From Paenibacillus bovis (GTDB lineage: Bacteria > Bacillota > Bacilli > Paenibacillales > Paenibacillaceae), in the NCBI RefSeq assembly GCF_001421015.2, contig NZ_CP013023.1:5017001-5081000 (forward strand): DNA of 64,000 bases, read 5' to 3'. Shown here one piece after another: positions 44,454-53,957 of the stretch (positions are counted from its first letter, which is position 1; every line of letters begins with the position of its first letter). The notes below the pieces were generated by a model. That model saw nothing but the letters and a program-made list of their open reading frames with translations, ran no database searches and had not been told where the DNA came from. The translations under genes and the position numbers were made by a program.

Positions 44454-45338
44454 TTACTGCTTCAGACCTGTTGTTGCGATACTTTCCACAATATATTTTT
44501 GCAGGAACATATACAGCACCAGTACCGGGATCAGACTGATACAGGTAGCAGCCATAATAATCGATGGCATCTGACGGGAACCGTTGTTGTAATTGAACAT
44601 CGCCAGACCGAGCTGAATCGTGTACTTGTCCGGATTGTTCAGCGCCAGCAGCGGCCAGATTAATTCATTCCACACACCCAGGAATTGCAAAATGACCATC
44701 GTGGCAAAAATCGGCATACAGAGCGGCAAATAAATACGCGGGAAAATGCCATATTCACTCGCTCCGTCGATCAATGCCGCCTCCCGTAGTTCACCCGGCA
44801 GCCCGTCAATAAACTGCTTGCACAGGAAGGTACCAAACGCATAATTCAGTGCCGGCAAAAAGAAAACCCAATATGTATCCAGGAGATGAATCTGGTTAAA
44901 CAGCATGTACTGCGGAATCATTGTCATTTCAAAAGGAATCATCATCGTACTGAGCGCCAGAACCAGCACCATGCCCGCTCCTTTAAACCGGATCTTGGAC
45001 AGTGCATATCCCGATAACAGAGCAGAGAACAGGCTGATTACGATGACACCGATCGCCACGACAAAGGAATTCAGAATATAGCGGATCAGATCCACATTGG
45101 TGAGGGCTGCACGGTATGTGCGCAGCGACGGATCTTCCGGCCAAAAGCTCGGCGGAAACGGAATATTGAGCCGTGCTCCCCAGTCAAAGCTGGTCATAAC
45201 CATCCAGATAAATGGCAGTACCATCGTCACGGAGGCGGCGCAGAGAATAAACATAATGGCAAAACTGGTGAACTTGCGACTGGTTTGATGGCCCAGCTTT
45301 ATCGGAGCTTTGGGGAGGGATGGTGCAGTTTTATCCAT
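44454..45338 (-). CDS. ABC sugar permease (MalG-like, CUT1)
   Basis: 294 residues, six predicted helices. EAA loop ELREAALIDGASEYGIFPRI, then YLPLCMPIFATMVIL. AGGAGG lies before the ATG. It starts 12 bp after the partner permease and ends 26 bp before the binding-protein gene, so the three form one operon. Confidence 0.93.
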   Translation of the reverse strand: MDKTAPSLPKAPIKLGHQTSRKFTSFAIMFILCAASVTMVLPFIWMVMTSFDWGARLNIPFPPSFWPEDPSLRTYRAALTNVDLIRYILNSFVVAIGVIVISLFSALLSGYALSKIRFKGAGMVLVLALSTMMIPFEMTMIPQYMLFNQIHLLDTYWVFFLPALNYAFGTFLCKQFIDGLPGELREAALIDGASEYGIFPRIYLPLCMPIFATMVILQFLGVWNELIWPLLALNNPDKYTIQLGLAMFNYNNGSRQMPSIIMAATCISLIPVLVLYMFLQKYIVESIATTGLKQ

Positions 45339-45350
45339 GTCGTCAGCCTC

Positions 45351-46289
45351 CTAGTTCAATTGGTTTTTGGCGTTTACCTTGAGGATAACCAGTGTCAGCA
45401 GCAGGATAAATACAAACAGCAGATACGATGCCGCTGTCGCAATCCCCAGCTGGGAAGACAAAAAGGCATTGCGGTAAATATACAGTACCGAAGTCATCAG
45501 TGCACCCGATGGATTACCGGCACTTCCACCGATCAGCCATACATTGGTGAACTGCTTCATACCATTGATTACGCCCATGACAATCATGAACAGGAAGATC
45601 GGACGTAGCGATGGAATCGTAATATAACGCCATTTGCCCAGCGCGCTCGCTCCATCAATATCTGCCGCTTCATACTGCTCGCGCGGCACACTTTGCAGGG
45701 CAGCGAGGAAAATAATCGTATTGTATCCAAGCGCACTCCACAGAATCATGAATACAACGCTCAGACGGGCAATCGAAGGATCGGTAAACCAGCCAACCGG
45801 ATCAATGCCGAACCAGTTTAGCGCATAGTTGATCAGACCTTCTTTGCCGGGATGAAATAACAGACTGAACAGAAGACTGGTGGCTACGGCCGAGACCACA
45901 TTGGGAAGGAAAAAAATCGCTTTGAACAGATTGCGTGTACGCTGCCAGGGTAGATGATGTACCAGACTGGCCAGGATAAAGGAGAACACAATACCAAGTA
46001 TGGCCGACAGCCCGCCAATATAGATGGTGTTGTAGAGAGCCCCCCAGAACAGATCGTCCTGCAGCACTCTGGAATAGTTGGTCAACCCTACCCACTGCGC
46101 AGAGGCAGCGCCATTACCGCGGAAGCTAGTGAGCAGTGCAGAGACCATTGGATACAGAGAAAAGCCCAGCACACCAACGAGCAGCGGCAGCACAAAGCAC
46201 CAGCCGGCAATATCGGTGGAACGCAGCCATTTTTTGCGGACGGCTGTGGTTTGTTGACCTGCGATTACCTGTGTATTTTCAGACACCAT
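45351..46289 (-). CDS. ABC sugar permease (MalF-like, CUT1)
   Basis: 312 residues, six predicted helices after a short cytoplasmic head (KKWLRSTDIAGWCFVLPLLV). EAA loop EQYEAADIDGASALGKWRYI followed by TIPSLRPIFLFMIV. First gene of the importer operon. Of two adjacent ATGs I use the second (46289), 6 nt from AAGG in AAGGTGG; the first is too close. Confidence 0.92.
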   Translation of the reverse strand: MVSENTQVIAGQQTTAVRKKWLRSTDIAGWCFVLPLLVGVLGFSLYPMVSALLTSFRGNGAASAQWVGLTNYSRVLQDDLFWGALYNTIYIGGLSAILGIVFSFILASLVHHLPWQRTRNLFKAIFFLPNVVSAVATSLLFSLLFHPGKEGLINYALNWFGIDPVGWFTDPSIARLSVVFMILWSALGYNTIIFLAALQSVPREQYEAADIDGASALGKWRYITIPSLRPIFLFMIVMGVINGMKQFTNVWLIGGSAGNPSGALMTSVLYIYRNAFLSSQLGIATAASYLLFVFILLLTLVILKVNAKNQLN

Positions 46290-46337
46290 CATCCACCTTC
46301 TTTCTTGGAAGTTTTGTGAGCAGCACCTGTTGTTATA

Positions 46338-46361
46338 ATCATTATAATGAAATAATGATTA
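46338..46361. promoter_or_regulatory. Palindrome upstream of the sugar importer operon
   Basis: AATCATTAT (46338-46346) and ATAATGATT (46353-46361), 6 bp apart, 49 bp before the first permease start. Candidate operator in the promoter region. It resembles Fur half-sites but the spacing differs from the Fur boxes elsewhere in the window. The rest of the gap up to 46509 is AT-rich with no gene. Confidence 0.4.
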
Positions 46362-46509
46362 ATTTCTAGAGTATAGTTCTCTTTTTATGTAATGTAGTTA
46401 TTAAAATAGTTAATTGGTCTGATCAATAAAATTAATTTTCAGCTATAAAAATCGAATTTTAGCAGATATCCAACATTCTCTTCACTTATTTATGTCACTT
46501 TATATAACA

Positions 46510-46547
46510 AAAAGAAAGCTGCGATATGACTCACAGCTTCCTTTAGA
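46510..46547 (-). terminator. Terminator of the siderophore operon
   Basis: AAAGGAAGCTG / CAGCTTTCTTTTT on the minus strand with a 12-nt loop, 120 bp after the binding-protein stop. Confidence 0.65.
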
Positions 46548-46666
46548 CTATGTTATGAATTGGGAATAGATCGGGATAACCAGCTTTGCAGGACTGTTAG
46601 CATATTTTTGCCTATTTTCCTGTTTTCATTGCGTGCTGTTTGTATAGGGTTTACGTCAGAAATCAT

Positions 46667-47620
46667 TTATCCCTGTACTGCATCTCCTACTTCTTTGACC
46701 ATTTCGGATACGGATTGCAGACCGCCACCGGAGAGATACCAATAGTAAGGATTCAGGTAGACAATATGTCCGTTTTTATAGGCATTGGTGTTTTTAACCA
46801 AGGCATTCTCGACTGTCGCTTTGCCGGATGAATCTTCACCGATTGCACTGCCGCGATCTACAACAAACAGATAATCCGGATTTTTCTCGGCTACATATTC
46901 GGGAGATACACTCTGTCCGTGCGTAGATACTTCGATGTTCGGATCGGCGGCTTTGAAGCCCAGTACATCATGAATCAATCCAAAGCGTGAACCGGCTCCA
47001 TATGCGCTCAGGCTGCCTTCATTAGCCAGTACAATCAGTGCATTATGATTCGCTTTTTTTACTTTTTCCTGTGTAGCCGTTACTTCATTATTGATAGCAG
47101 TCAATGCTTCGTTAATCTCATCCTGCTTGCCGAAGATTTCACCGATGATATTCATGTTTTGGGTAAAAGATTTCATGTAATCGTTCGTATCAACACTCAG
47201 GTTGATCGTCTTCGCAATTTTACTGAATTCTTCATAGGAATCCGCCTGGCGTCCGGAGATGATGATCAGGTCCGGTGCAGCTTCGCTGACTTTCTCAAAG
47301 TCCGGCTCTTTCAGACCACCTGCATTGATATAATCACTGCTTTTGTATTTTTCCAGATAAGGAGGCAGATTGTCCTGCGGGACAGCAACAGGCTTAATAC
47401 CCAGCTGATCCATGGTATCCAGGATGCCCATATCAAATACAACTACACGCTGTGGATTTTTCGGTACTTCGACATCTCCTGTCGTTTGAGCGACTTTGAC
47501 AGTAGCCGCTGGTGCTGCATCGCTTCCTGCTGCTCCTGTTGTAGATCCGGCTTCTTTGCCGCAAGCAGCCAGTACTAGTATCGCCAAAATAAGTGTCAAA
47601 CTCAGTGTCCATTTTTTCAT
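46667..47620 (-). CDS. Iron-siderophore binding lipoprotein (FepB/YclQ-like)
   Basis: 317 residues. Signal with lipobox LAAC (VLAACGKEAGS), Ala/Gly-rich linker, then a class III (FhuD/BtuF-type) binding domain: NPQRVVVFDMGILDTMDQLG, APDLIIISGRQADSYEEFS, ENALVKNTNAYKNGHIVYLN. Matches the YclQ/petrobactin-type group. Two ATGs are adjacent; the second (47620) is 7 nt after AAAGGGG. Last gene of a four-gene operon (two permeases, ATPase, binding protein) in the B. subtilis yclNOPQ order. Confidence 0.92.
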   Translation of the reverse strand: MKKWTLSLTLILAILVLAACGKEAGSTTGAAGSDAAPAATVKVAQTTGDVEVPKNPQRVVVFDMGILDTMDQLGIKPVAVPQDNLPPYLEKYKSSDYINAGGLKEPDFEKVSEAAPDLIIISGRQADSYEEFSKIAKTINLSVDTNDYMKSFTQNMNIIGEIFGKQDEINEALTAINNEVTATQEKVKKANHNALIVLANEGSLSAYGAGSRFGLIHDVLGFKAADPNIEVSTHGQSVSPEYVAEKNPDYLFVVDRGSAIGEDSSGKATVENALVKNTNAYKNGHIVYLNPYYWYLSGGGLQSVSEMVKEVGDAVQG

Positions 47621-47833
47621 CATAATTCCCCTTTGATAAGTGTATTGGATCTTGCCTGGATGATTTTTTTGCAAATCCGAGTGCTGCCATCCGCAGTCCA
47701 CCCTGTGCTATACAGCCACAGCCACCTGCAATTGGCAGACTCTTTTATTGTTAATGCGCGCAATACCGAATTCGTTATTGCTACCCGCTGTATAGTTTAA
47801 GTATCACTTCTCTATTATTTCCCGGTACAGTTA

Positions 47834-48592
47834 TCAGGCGTAAAATGTACAAATACGCTGCCCTTCAATCTCCTGGATACCAATCTCCAGATCATAAATG
47901 CTGCGCAGTACATCGCTATCGATAATCTGCTCTACACTGCCTTCCTGTACGATCCGGCCGTTTTTGAGTGCGACGATCCGGTCCGAATAACAGGAAGCAA
48001 AGTTAATATCGTGAATGACCAGCACAATCGTCTTGCCCAGCTCCTGTACCATCCGGCGCAGCGTCTGCATAATCTGGACGGAGTGCTTCATATCCAGATT
48101 ATTGAGCGGCTCATCGAGCAGGATATACTCGGTGTCCTGGGCGAGCACCATCGCAATATAGGCACGCTGCTTCTGACCGCCGCTCAGCTCGTCGAGGTAT
48201 TTGTGCTGCATCTCGGTAAGCTCCATATAGGCAATGGCTTCATCTACATGACGTTCATCTTCCTTTTTCAGTCGGCCCTGTGAATAGGGGAACCGGCCAA
48301 AAGCCACCAGTTCGCGAATCGTCAGTCGCAGTTCGATATGGTTGGCCTGCTTGAGAATCGCCAGCGTACGCGCTAGCTCTCTGCTGTCACAGCTGCCAAT
48401 CTCGCGGCCTTCCAGCCATACTTCACCCTGATCTCTCGTAATCAGACGGCTGATCATAGAGAGTAGGGTACTTTTGCCTGCTCCGTTCGGACCGATAAAC
48501 GAAGTAATCTGCCCTTTGTTGATCGTCAGAGAGACATCGTCGACCACTTTTTTGCCGTTATACGTTTTGGACAGGTTTTTGACTTCCAGCAT
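47834..48592 (-). CDS. Iron-siderophore ABC transporter ATPase (YclP-like)
   Basis: 252 residues. Walker A GPNGAGKS, Q-loop LKQANH, signature LSGGQKQRAYIA, Walker B YILLDEPLNNLD and H-loop VIHDINFA. The absence of the usual IGYLPQ in favour of ILKQANHIELRLT is typical of the YclP/FpuD group. ATG at 48592 follows GGAAGAGG. Powers import through the two permeases encoded upstream. Confidence 0.94.
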   Translation of the reverse strand: MLEVKNLSKTYNGKKVVDDVSLTINKGQITSFIGPNGAGKSTLLSMISRLITRDQGEVWLEGREIGSCDSRELARTLAILKQANHIELRLTIRELVAFGRFPYSQGRLKKEDERHVDEAIAYMELTEMQHKYLDELSGGQKQRAYIAMVLAQDTEYILLDEPLNNLDMKHSVQIMQTLRRMVQELGKTIVLVIHDINFASCYSDRIVALKNGRIVQEGSVEQIIDSDVLRSIYDLEIGIQEIEGQRICTFYA

Positions 48593-48673
48593 GCTTCCTC
48601 TTCCTTTCATGACCGAGTAGGGAGATATTCTCCCTGTTCTTTGCAGATTCGTGATGGGGTCCTTTGTCCTGTT

Positions 48674-49627
48674 TTATCTCGCGATATTGCCCCGCAGCAG
48701 CAAATAAAGAAAATAGCTCCCGCCAAAGAAATTCACGATCACACTAAGCGGTGTTGAGAATGCGAAGATTCTCTCGACGACAAACTGTCCACCAACCAGT
48801 GTAATAATGGCGATCAACACAGATCCCGCAATCAGATAGCTGTGCCGATAGGTCGGCAGGAACTCGCGGGCCAGATTGACGACGAGCAGTCCGAGAAACA
48901 GAATAGGACCGACCAGTGCTGTCGAGATCGATACCAATACTGCTACCGCCAGCAGCAACCGTTTGACCACACGGTCATAATCAATCCCCAGATTGACCGC
49001 ATGATCCTTGCCCAGTGCCAGTACATTAAAGTACTTGATGTACGGATACACATACACAAAGACCCCTGCCGTACCGATAAGCGCCAGCCAGAGCAGATCG
49101 GTATTGACCTTGTTGAAGCTGGCAAACAGTTTGTTCTGCAAAATCAGGAATTCATTCGGATCAATCAGCACCTGCATAAAGGTCGAGAGGCTGGAGAAGA
49201 AGCTGCCCAGAATCATGCCGATCAGCAGCAGAAAGTAAATATTCTGATTCTCCCGCCGGAACATCAGCCGGTACAGTACACCGGAGAACGCAATCATCCC
49301 GATCACACAGAGCAGGAAGTTCACATTCGCATTTTGCATAAACAGACTCGATGTGCCGAACACAAAAGCAATCACCGACTGGATAAACACATACAGCGAA
49401 TCCAGTCCCATCACACTCGGCGTCAGAATCCGGTTATTCGTAATCGTCTGGAAAATAGCCGAAGCAAACGCAATCGTCGTACCGGTCAGTACAATCGCTG
49501 TAATTTTGGCTCCGCGCCGGGGAAGCACATAATCCAGATTGACCGGATTCAGCTTGACCAGCAGGAACAGAGCGATCAGTACAAGGGATATTCCCGTCAT
49601 CCACCCTATCTTAGCTTGCAGCCGCAT
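48674..49627 (-). CDS. Iron-siderophore ABC permease (YclO-like)
   Basis: 317 residues, about nine to ten membrane helices, FecCD family. Features: MGLDSLYVFIQSVIAF, GTSSLFM, YPYIKYFNVLALGKDHAVNL and VGPILFLGLLVVNLAREF. I use the ATG at 49627, 8 nt after GGAG, rather than the one at 49633 that touches it. It overlaps the end of the preceding permease gene by 17 nt, showing coupling. Confidence 0.92.
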   Translation of the reverse strand: MRLQAKIGWMTGISLVLIALFLLVKLNPVNLDYVLPRRGAKITAIVLTGTTIAFASAIFQTITNNRILTPSVMGLDSLYVFIQSVIAFVFGTSSLFMQNANVNFLLCVIGMIAFSGVLYRLMFRRENQNIYFLLLIGMILGSFFSSLSTFMQVLIDPNEFLILQNKLFASFNKVNTDLLWLALIGTAGVFVYVYPYIKYFNVLALGKDHAVNLGIDYDRVVKRLLLAVAVLVSISTALVGPILFLGLLVVNLAREFLPTYRHSYLIAGSVLIAIITLVGGQFVVERIFAFSTPLSVIVNFFGGSYFLYLLLRGNIAR

Positions 49628-50582
49628 ACGCATCTCTCCTTAACAACAGATACAGGAAAATGCCGCTGCCAATGACACCTACCATCACTCCGATCGGAAT
49701 TTCGTAAGGGTAAATAATGATCCGTCCCAGTACATCGCACAGCAGGACGAAGCTTGCGCCGAGCAGTGCGGTATGCATTAGGCTTTTTTTGAGATGATCG
49801 CCGCGATAGATGCTGACGATATTCGGAATAATCAGTCCCAGATAAGGAATCGATCCAACCGTCAGTACGACCGAAGCCGAGATCAGCGAGACAATAATCA
49901 GCCCGAGCGTGACTACCCTTTTGTAATTCAGTCCCAGATTGGTGGCAAAATCCTCCCCCATACCTGCCAGCGTAAACCGATTGGCATAGATGTATGCGAT
50001 AATCACGAGCGGCACGCTGATATACAGCAGCTCATATCGCCCCTGCAGCACAAGCGAGAAATTACCCTGTAGCCAGGAGGAGATATTCTGTACCAGATCG
50101 TACCGATAGGCAAAATAAGTAGCGATCGAGCTAACCACATTGCCGAGCATCAGTCCTACCAGCGGGATAAATATCGTATCCTTGAACTTGATCCGATTCA
50201 GCACTTGCATGAACAAGAAAGTACCACCCAGTGCAAATACAAACGCAATACTCATCTTGACCAGTGGTGCCGCAGCTGCGAACAGCATCATCGAGACGAG
50301 AATGCCGAGCCTTGTCCACTCGATCGTTCCGGCTGTTGTCGGAGAGACAAATTTGTTGCGGCTGAGCTGCTGCATAATCAGTCCGGCAATACTCATACAC
50401 GCACCGGCGATAATAATACTGATCAGTCTCGGTATCCGGCTAATCCAGAATACCTGCTGCTGTTCAGCTGTCCAGCTGAATATCTCCCATGGACGAAGGT
50501 CCTTTACTCCTACAAATAGAGAGGTGATCGCCAGCAGAGCAAACAGTACAATAAGTGTTCTCAATTTCATACCAGATATCAT
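49611..50582 (-). CDS. Iron-siderophore ABC permease (YclN-like)
   Basis: 323 residues, about nine membrane helices, FecCD family: RIPRLISIIIAGACMSIAGL, MQQLSRNKFVSPTTAGTIEW, ASVVLTVGSIPYLGLIIPNI and YRGDHLKKSLMHTALLG. First gene of the operon; two Fur boxes lie 99 and 174 bp upstream. The ribosome site is weak (GGGATG), and a second ATG four codons in is possible. Confidence 0.92.
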   Translation of the reverse strand: MISGMKLRTLIVLFALLAITSLFVGVKDLRPWEIFSWTAEQQQVFWISRIPRLISIIIAGACMSIAGLIMQQLSRNKFVSPTTAGTIEWTRLGILVSMMLFAAAAPLVKMSIAFVFALGGTFLFMQVLNRIKFKDTIFIPLVGLMLGNVVSSIATYFAYRYDLVQNISSWLQGNFSLVLQGRYELLYISVPLVIIAYIYANRFTLAGMGEDFATNLGLNYKRVVTLGLIIVSLISASVVLTVGSIPYLGLIIPNIVSIYRGDHLKKSLMHTALLGASFVLLCDVLGRIIIYPYEIPIGVMVGVIGSGIFLYLLLRRDAYAAAS

Positions 50583-50680
50583 CCCGTAAAAAGCGGCATG
50601 ACTGCCTGTACATTCCTTTTTTTACGGTATCCTCCCTCCTGATGGCTGACCTGCTATGTAATATGGAATCATTTACATTC

Positions 50681-50699
50681 GATAATGATATTCATTATC
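50681..50699. promoter_or_regulatory. Fur box of the siderophore operon
   Basis: GATAATGATATTCATTATC differs from the 19-bp Fur consensus GATAATGATAATCATTATC at one position. Confidence 0.9.
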
Positions 50700-50755
50700 A
50701 ATAGACTACAAAGTATCATTGTAGCCACTTACCGATTATTGATCAACTCTTTTTT

Positions 50756-50770
50756 TGATAATCGTTATCA
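50756..50770. promoter_or_regulatory. Second Fur box, upstream
   Basis: TGATAATCGTTATCA matches the 7-1-7 Fur site TGATAATNATTATCA at all but one position, 57 bp beyond the first box. It could strengthen repression or act on the divergent side. Confidence 0.7.
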
Positions 50771-50852
50771 GTAAGTATACAAAAGAAGCCATTCGCTATA
50801 TCAGAGAATCCCCCGATCTAACGAATGGCTTGCTGTTTGTATGACGATTAGC

Positions 50853-51110
50853 TTACTTGTATTTTTTCCAATCCTGCTTACTGTTTTCCAGCAGATATTC
50901 GAAATCATTGTCCTTGCGCTTTTGCTCGGCTTTGCGGGCTTCTTCCGCCTTTTGACGCTCCTGCTCCTGGCGTTGCTGCTCTACTTCACGCATCTCATTA
51001 GCCTGGGCTTTGAGCTTATCGAGTACATCTGCACTCAACAGATCTTTGAGTGTAGCTGGTTTATCCTGTGCTGCTGCCGGTCTTGCCGGAGCTTTGTTTT
51101 TCTTGGCCAT
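50853..51110 (-). CDS. YqkE-like charged small protein
   Basis: 85 residues. KPATLKDLLSADVLDKLKAQ, a long E/Q/R/K coiled-coil segment (about 38-65), and the ending DNDFEYLLENSKQDWKKYK; this closely follows B. subtilis YqkE (DUF3886). Cytoplasmic, function unknown. The ATG at 51110 follows GGGGGA; the frame further upstream lacks a ribosome site and homology. Confidence 0.85.
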   Translation of the reverse strand: MAKKNKAPARPAAAQDKPATLKDLLSADVLDKLKAQANEMREVEQQRQEQERQKAEEARKAEQKRKDNDFEYLLENSKQDWKKYK

Positions 51111-51402
51111 CTTTGGTTCCCCCGTTATCCAGAGTTGGAATATCAGCTGCAGTCGAACTTTTAAGAGCATGGGTTCGTAAAGGCTGGTATTCATTATATT
51201 ATATCATTTCCCGGTAATACCGGTGAAGAGGCAAGCTGTTTTATGCTATTTTTGGTGTCAGCTTTTGAAGCTTGTTTTGCGTTTGTTGGCATCTGTTTAT
51301 TACGCTTGAGGTGTGCTTTTTATGACTTGCAGCTGCTTATAGATAGGATGGCCGCTTGAACGTAGGCTAGCTGCCCTTAGTTATCGCAGCTATCTGTACT
51401 TT

Positions 51403-52734
51403 TTAATCATCTTCTTCCTGCATTTCTTCCGGCTCATGCGGCTGTACTTCAATCTCGCGAATATGATGCTGCTCCATCCGTGTTACGGTAAATTCATAAT
51501 GTTCTTCTATTACCGATTGTCCCTCGCGAATATTGAATTTGCGTGACAGGATCCAGCCGCCGATTGTATAAGCTTCGCCTGCTTCAATATCGGTGCCAAG
51601 GCGACGGTTAACTTCATGGATCAATGCCTGCGGCTGCAGCTTGTAATGCTTGTCACCCAGCTTGCTGATCGCCGGAGTGGACAGCGGCTCGGTATCCGAT
51701 TTGGATGGAATATCACCGACGATCTCTTCCAGAATATCCTCCAGGGTGACCATTCCTGCAGTACCGCCGTATTCATCCAGCAAGACGGCCATATGAATAT
51801 TTTCCTTTTGCATCTGTCCGAGCAGTTCACGCGCTGGCACCGTCTCGATCAGCTGCAGCACAGGACGGATAAACGGTGCAATCGGATCGGTTGGAGCATG
51901 CGACCGGTTCACGGCATCACGGAGTACTTCTTTGACATTGAGCAGTCCGATAATCCGGTCTTTGTCTCCGCCAAGCGCGACCGGGATCAGGCTATATGGC
52001 TCTTCACGAATAATATCATAAAACTGCGCCAGAGAAGCATCCTGTGCAATATAAATAATTTCCGTACGCGGTACCATAATTTCGCTGCCGACCAATTCGT
52101 CAAAATCAAATACATTATTCAGATATCGGTACTCAGTCGGGGTGATGCTGCCACTTTTGTATCCTTCCGAGAGGGCGAAGCGCAGTTCTGCCTCGCTCTG
52201 TGCTACCTCTTGCTCGGACAGCGGTTTGACTCCAAACAGTCCGGTAATCACACGGGCTGAACGGCTCAGTACCCAGTTAAACGGATAAGTGATTTTGTAG
52301 AAAACAATCATCGGCCGGGCAAAGAATAGCGCCATCGGCTCGGCGACCTGAATCGCAAATGATTTGGGTACCAGCTCCCCGATCACCACTTCAAAATACG
52401 TCATCAACAGGAACGCGATCAGGAAAGACAGCACGGACGTAAGCGACGCTGGAATCTGCAGCCAAACAAACAGCGGATGCAGCAGCTCTTCGATCGTCGA
52501 TTCCCCCAACCAGCCGAGTGCCAGTGACGTGAGCGTAGTTCCCAGCTGACAGGCAGACAGGAATTCATCCAGCTTGGAAATAATATACTGTACAGCTTTG
52601 GCATTTTTGTTGCCTTCTTCTGCCAGCTGGTTGATCCGTGAGATCCGCACCCGAATAATCGAATACTCCGATGCGACAAAAAAGGATGTAAGCAGAATAA
52701 GTAAAATCACGATAATAACATTGAGCGTTTCCAT
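51403..52734 (-). CDS. CNNM/CorC-family membrane protein (hemolysin-related, YhdP/YrkA type)
   Basis: 443 residues. DUF21/CNNM transmembrane domain (about 1-190; ASEYSIIRVRISRINQLAEE, FEVVIGELVPKSFAIQ), a CBS pair (about 200-340; VGSEIMVPRTEIIYIAQD, MAVLLDEYGGTAGMVTLEDI) and a C-terminal CorC_HlyC domain (GEAYTIGGWILSRKFNIREG). Members are linked to Mg2+ (or other divalent cation) export and homeostasis. The C-terminus is acidic (QEEDD). Single-gene unit. Confidence 0.92.
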   Translation of the reverse strand: METLNVIIVILLILLTSFFVASEYSIIRVRISRINQLAEEGNKNAKAVQYIISKLDEFLSACQLGTTLTSLALGWLGESTIEELLHPLFVWLQIPASLTSVLSFLIAFLLMTYFEVVIGELVPKSFAIQVAEPMALFFARPMIVFYKITYPFNWVLSRSARVITGLFGVKPLSEQEVAQSEAELRFALSEGYKSGSITPTEYRYLNNVFDFDELVGSEIMVPRTEIIYIAQDASLAQFYDIIREEPYSLIPVALGGDKDRIIGLLNVKEVLRDAVNRSHAPTDPIAPFIRPVLQLIETVPARELLGQMQKENIHMAVLLDEYGGTAGMVTLEDILEEIVGDIPSKSDTEPLSTPAISKLGDKHYKLQPQALIHEVNRRLGTDIEAGEAYTIGGWILSRKFNIREGQSVIEEHYEFTVTRMEQHHIREIEVQPHEPEEMQEEDD

Positions 52735-52893
52735 AGGCGATATTATTCCTCCCTTTCAATTGACAGCAGCCGGTAGGCATACATGCCTGATATATGTACA
52801 TTGACGATATGTATGCTTTTGCATTCACTGAATACCATTACCCAAATTTACCGGATCTGTTTTCGTGAGCATACAGCTGAGTTCAGGAACGCC

Positions 52894-52922
52894 AAAAAAG
52901 CTGCCAACTCGGCAGCTTTTTC
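52894..52922 (-). terminator. Terminator hairpin
   Basis: AAAAAGCTGCC, loop AACT, GGCAGCTTTTT. T-runs on both strands. Probably ends the transcript from 53209-53712, 290 bp after its stop. Confidence 0.8.
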
Positions 52923-52930
52923 GGATACAA

Positions 52931-53104
52931 ATGGATAGCGATGAGATGCAGCGGATCTCTTCAGTGAAGCAAGATTCTGCAGCTATCCGTAAGTCGATAT
53001 GTGAGTCTTGCAAGCTGGCAGGTATAGACCAGGCAGCATGTCGCGTCGCCTGTGAATCCTATACTTTAGCATACCTGATAGAGCATGTGCGTTATACGAT
53101 ATGA
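52931..53104 (+). CDS. Possible small Cys-containing protein (low confidence)
   Basis: 57-residue frame with a CESC...AACRVAC cysteine pattern in its second half. It begins 9 nt after a strong hairpin and has no clear ribosome site, so it may not be translated. Recorded because the spacing CxxC-x9-CxxxC is unusual for random sequence and the 474-bp gap has no other occupant. Confidence 0.2.
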   Translation: MDSDEMQRISSVKQDSAAIRKSICESCKLAGIDQAACRVACESYTLAYLIEHVRYTI

Positions 53105-53152
53105 AGGGATGACATCGATTCTGCTATGTATACGGTTCTGCCTCTTTCCCTG

Positions 53153-53187
53153 CCGGAGTTCTGCTATCTGCGTTAGTAGAACCCCGG
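53153..53187 (-). other. Stem-loop after the 167-residue membrane protein gene
   Basis: CCGGAGTTCTGCTA pairs with TAGTAGAACCCCGG (two non-Watson-Crick positions) over a 7-nt loop. No T-run, so a 3' end stabiliser or processing signal rather than a terminator. Confidence 0.4.
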
Positions 53188-53208
53188 TCAATCCAGCACA
53201 TTTATTCA

Positions 53209-53712
53209 TTACCACTCTTTTTTTCGCTCTACCAGCATCCAGGCTCCACCGAGTACAAGCGCGATTGCGACCAGCGGCTGAACAAATATGAGCCGTGACA
53301 ATAGCGAATCAATCGAGAAGACAGCGAAAAAGAGCAGCGACAGCACCGTCAGAATATTGATCGGAATCAGCAGCCATTTGTTACGCGAACCGAACCAGTA
53401 CAGTTGGAACAGTCCCACAGCTACCGCCAGAATAAACCCCGGCCACATATAGCTCCAGATACCGAACATCTGAGCCAGCTGGCTCACTGCTCCGGCTGTC
53501 AGCAGTATACCTCCCGGCACCAGAAGCCCGACTCCCTTGGGCCCCACCAGTGAAAAATACATCCACTGAAACAGCAGCCCGAGCGGTATAACGAACAACG
53601 TCGGCCAGAATGTCGCAAAAATCTCACCTACCCCACCCGATCCGCCGGGATTCAAAAACAAATACACGCCAAGCAGCAGCAATACCGGTGCGAGAATGGC
53701 CCGTTTGATCAT
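53209..53712 (-). CDS. Membrane protein, about six helices, function unknown
   Basis: 167 residues, nearly all hydrophobic: helices at about 5-22, 30-50, 60-82, 85-105, 112-130 and 138-160. Begins MIKRAILAPVLLLLGVYLFL; ends with the basic ERKKEW. The layout resembles the membrane half of LiaF-type/DUF5668 proteins without the soluble domain. AAGGGGAG precedes the ATG. No close functional clue from neighbours. Confidence 0.7.
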   Translation of the reverse strand: MIKRAILAPVLLLLGVYLFLNPGGSGGVGEIFATFWPTLFVIPLGLLFQWMYFSLVGPKGVGLLVPGGILLTAGAVSQLAQMFGIWSYMWPGFILAVAVGLFQLYWFGSRNKWLLIPINILTVLSLLFFAVFSIDSLLSRLIFVQPLVAIALVLGGAWMLVERKKEW

Positions 53713-53869
53713 ATTATTTCTCCCCTTTATCCTTATGGTCTACCTGAGTATATCCAGCATACCATGGAATTATACGAATTGACCTCAGCCTCTGGATGAT
53801 TTTGCACCTGGACTTTGGTCGGGGACAGACATTATTCATTATTTCTGTGATTCTGCATCTGTACATAGC

Positions 53870-53901
53870 AAAACGGCTCTCCAAAGGAAGAGAGCCGTTT
53901 A
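53870..53901 (-). terminator. Terminator of glpD
   Basis: AAACGGCTCTC / GAGAGCCGTTT hairpin, 8-nt loop, T-run on the minus strand. Confidence 0.8.
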
Positions 53902-53957
53902 TAGATATTCATAATTTGCAGCTGTACTTTATTTGATTACAACATTCTACAACTGAT

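Noticed and set aside
53153..53187. Rho-independent terminator
   Set aside because: No T-run on either strand; kept only as a stem-loop.
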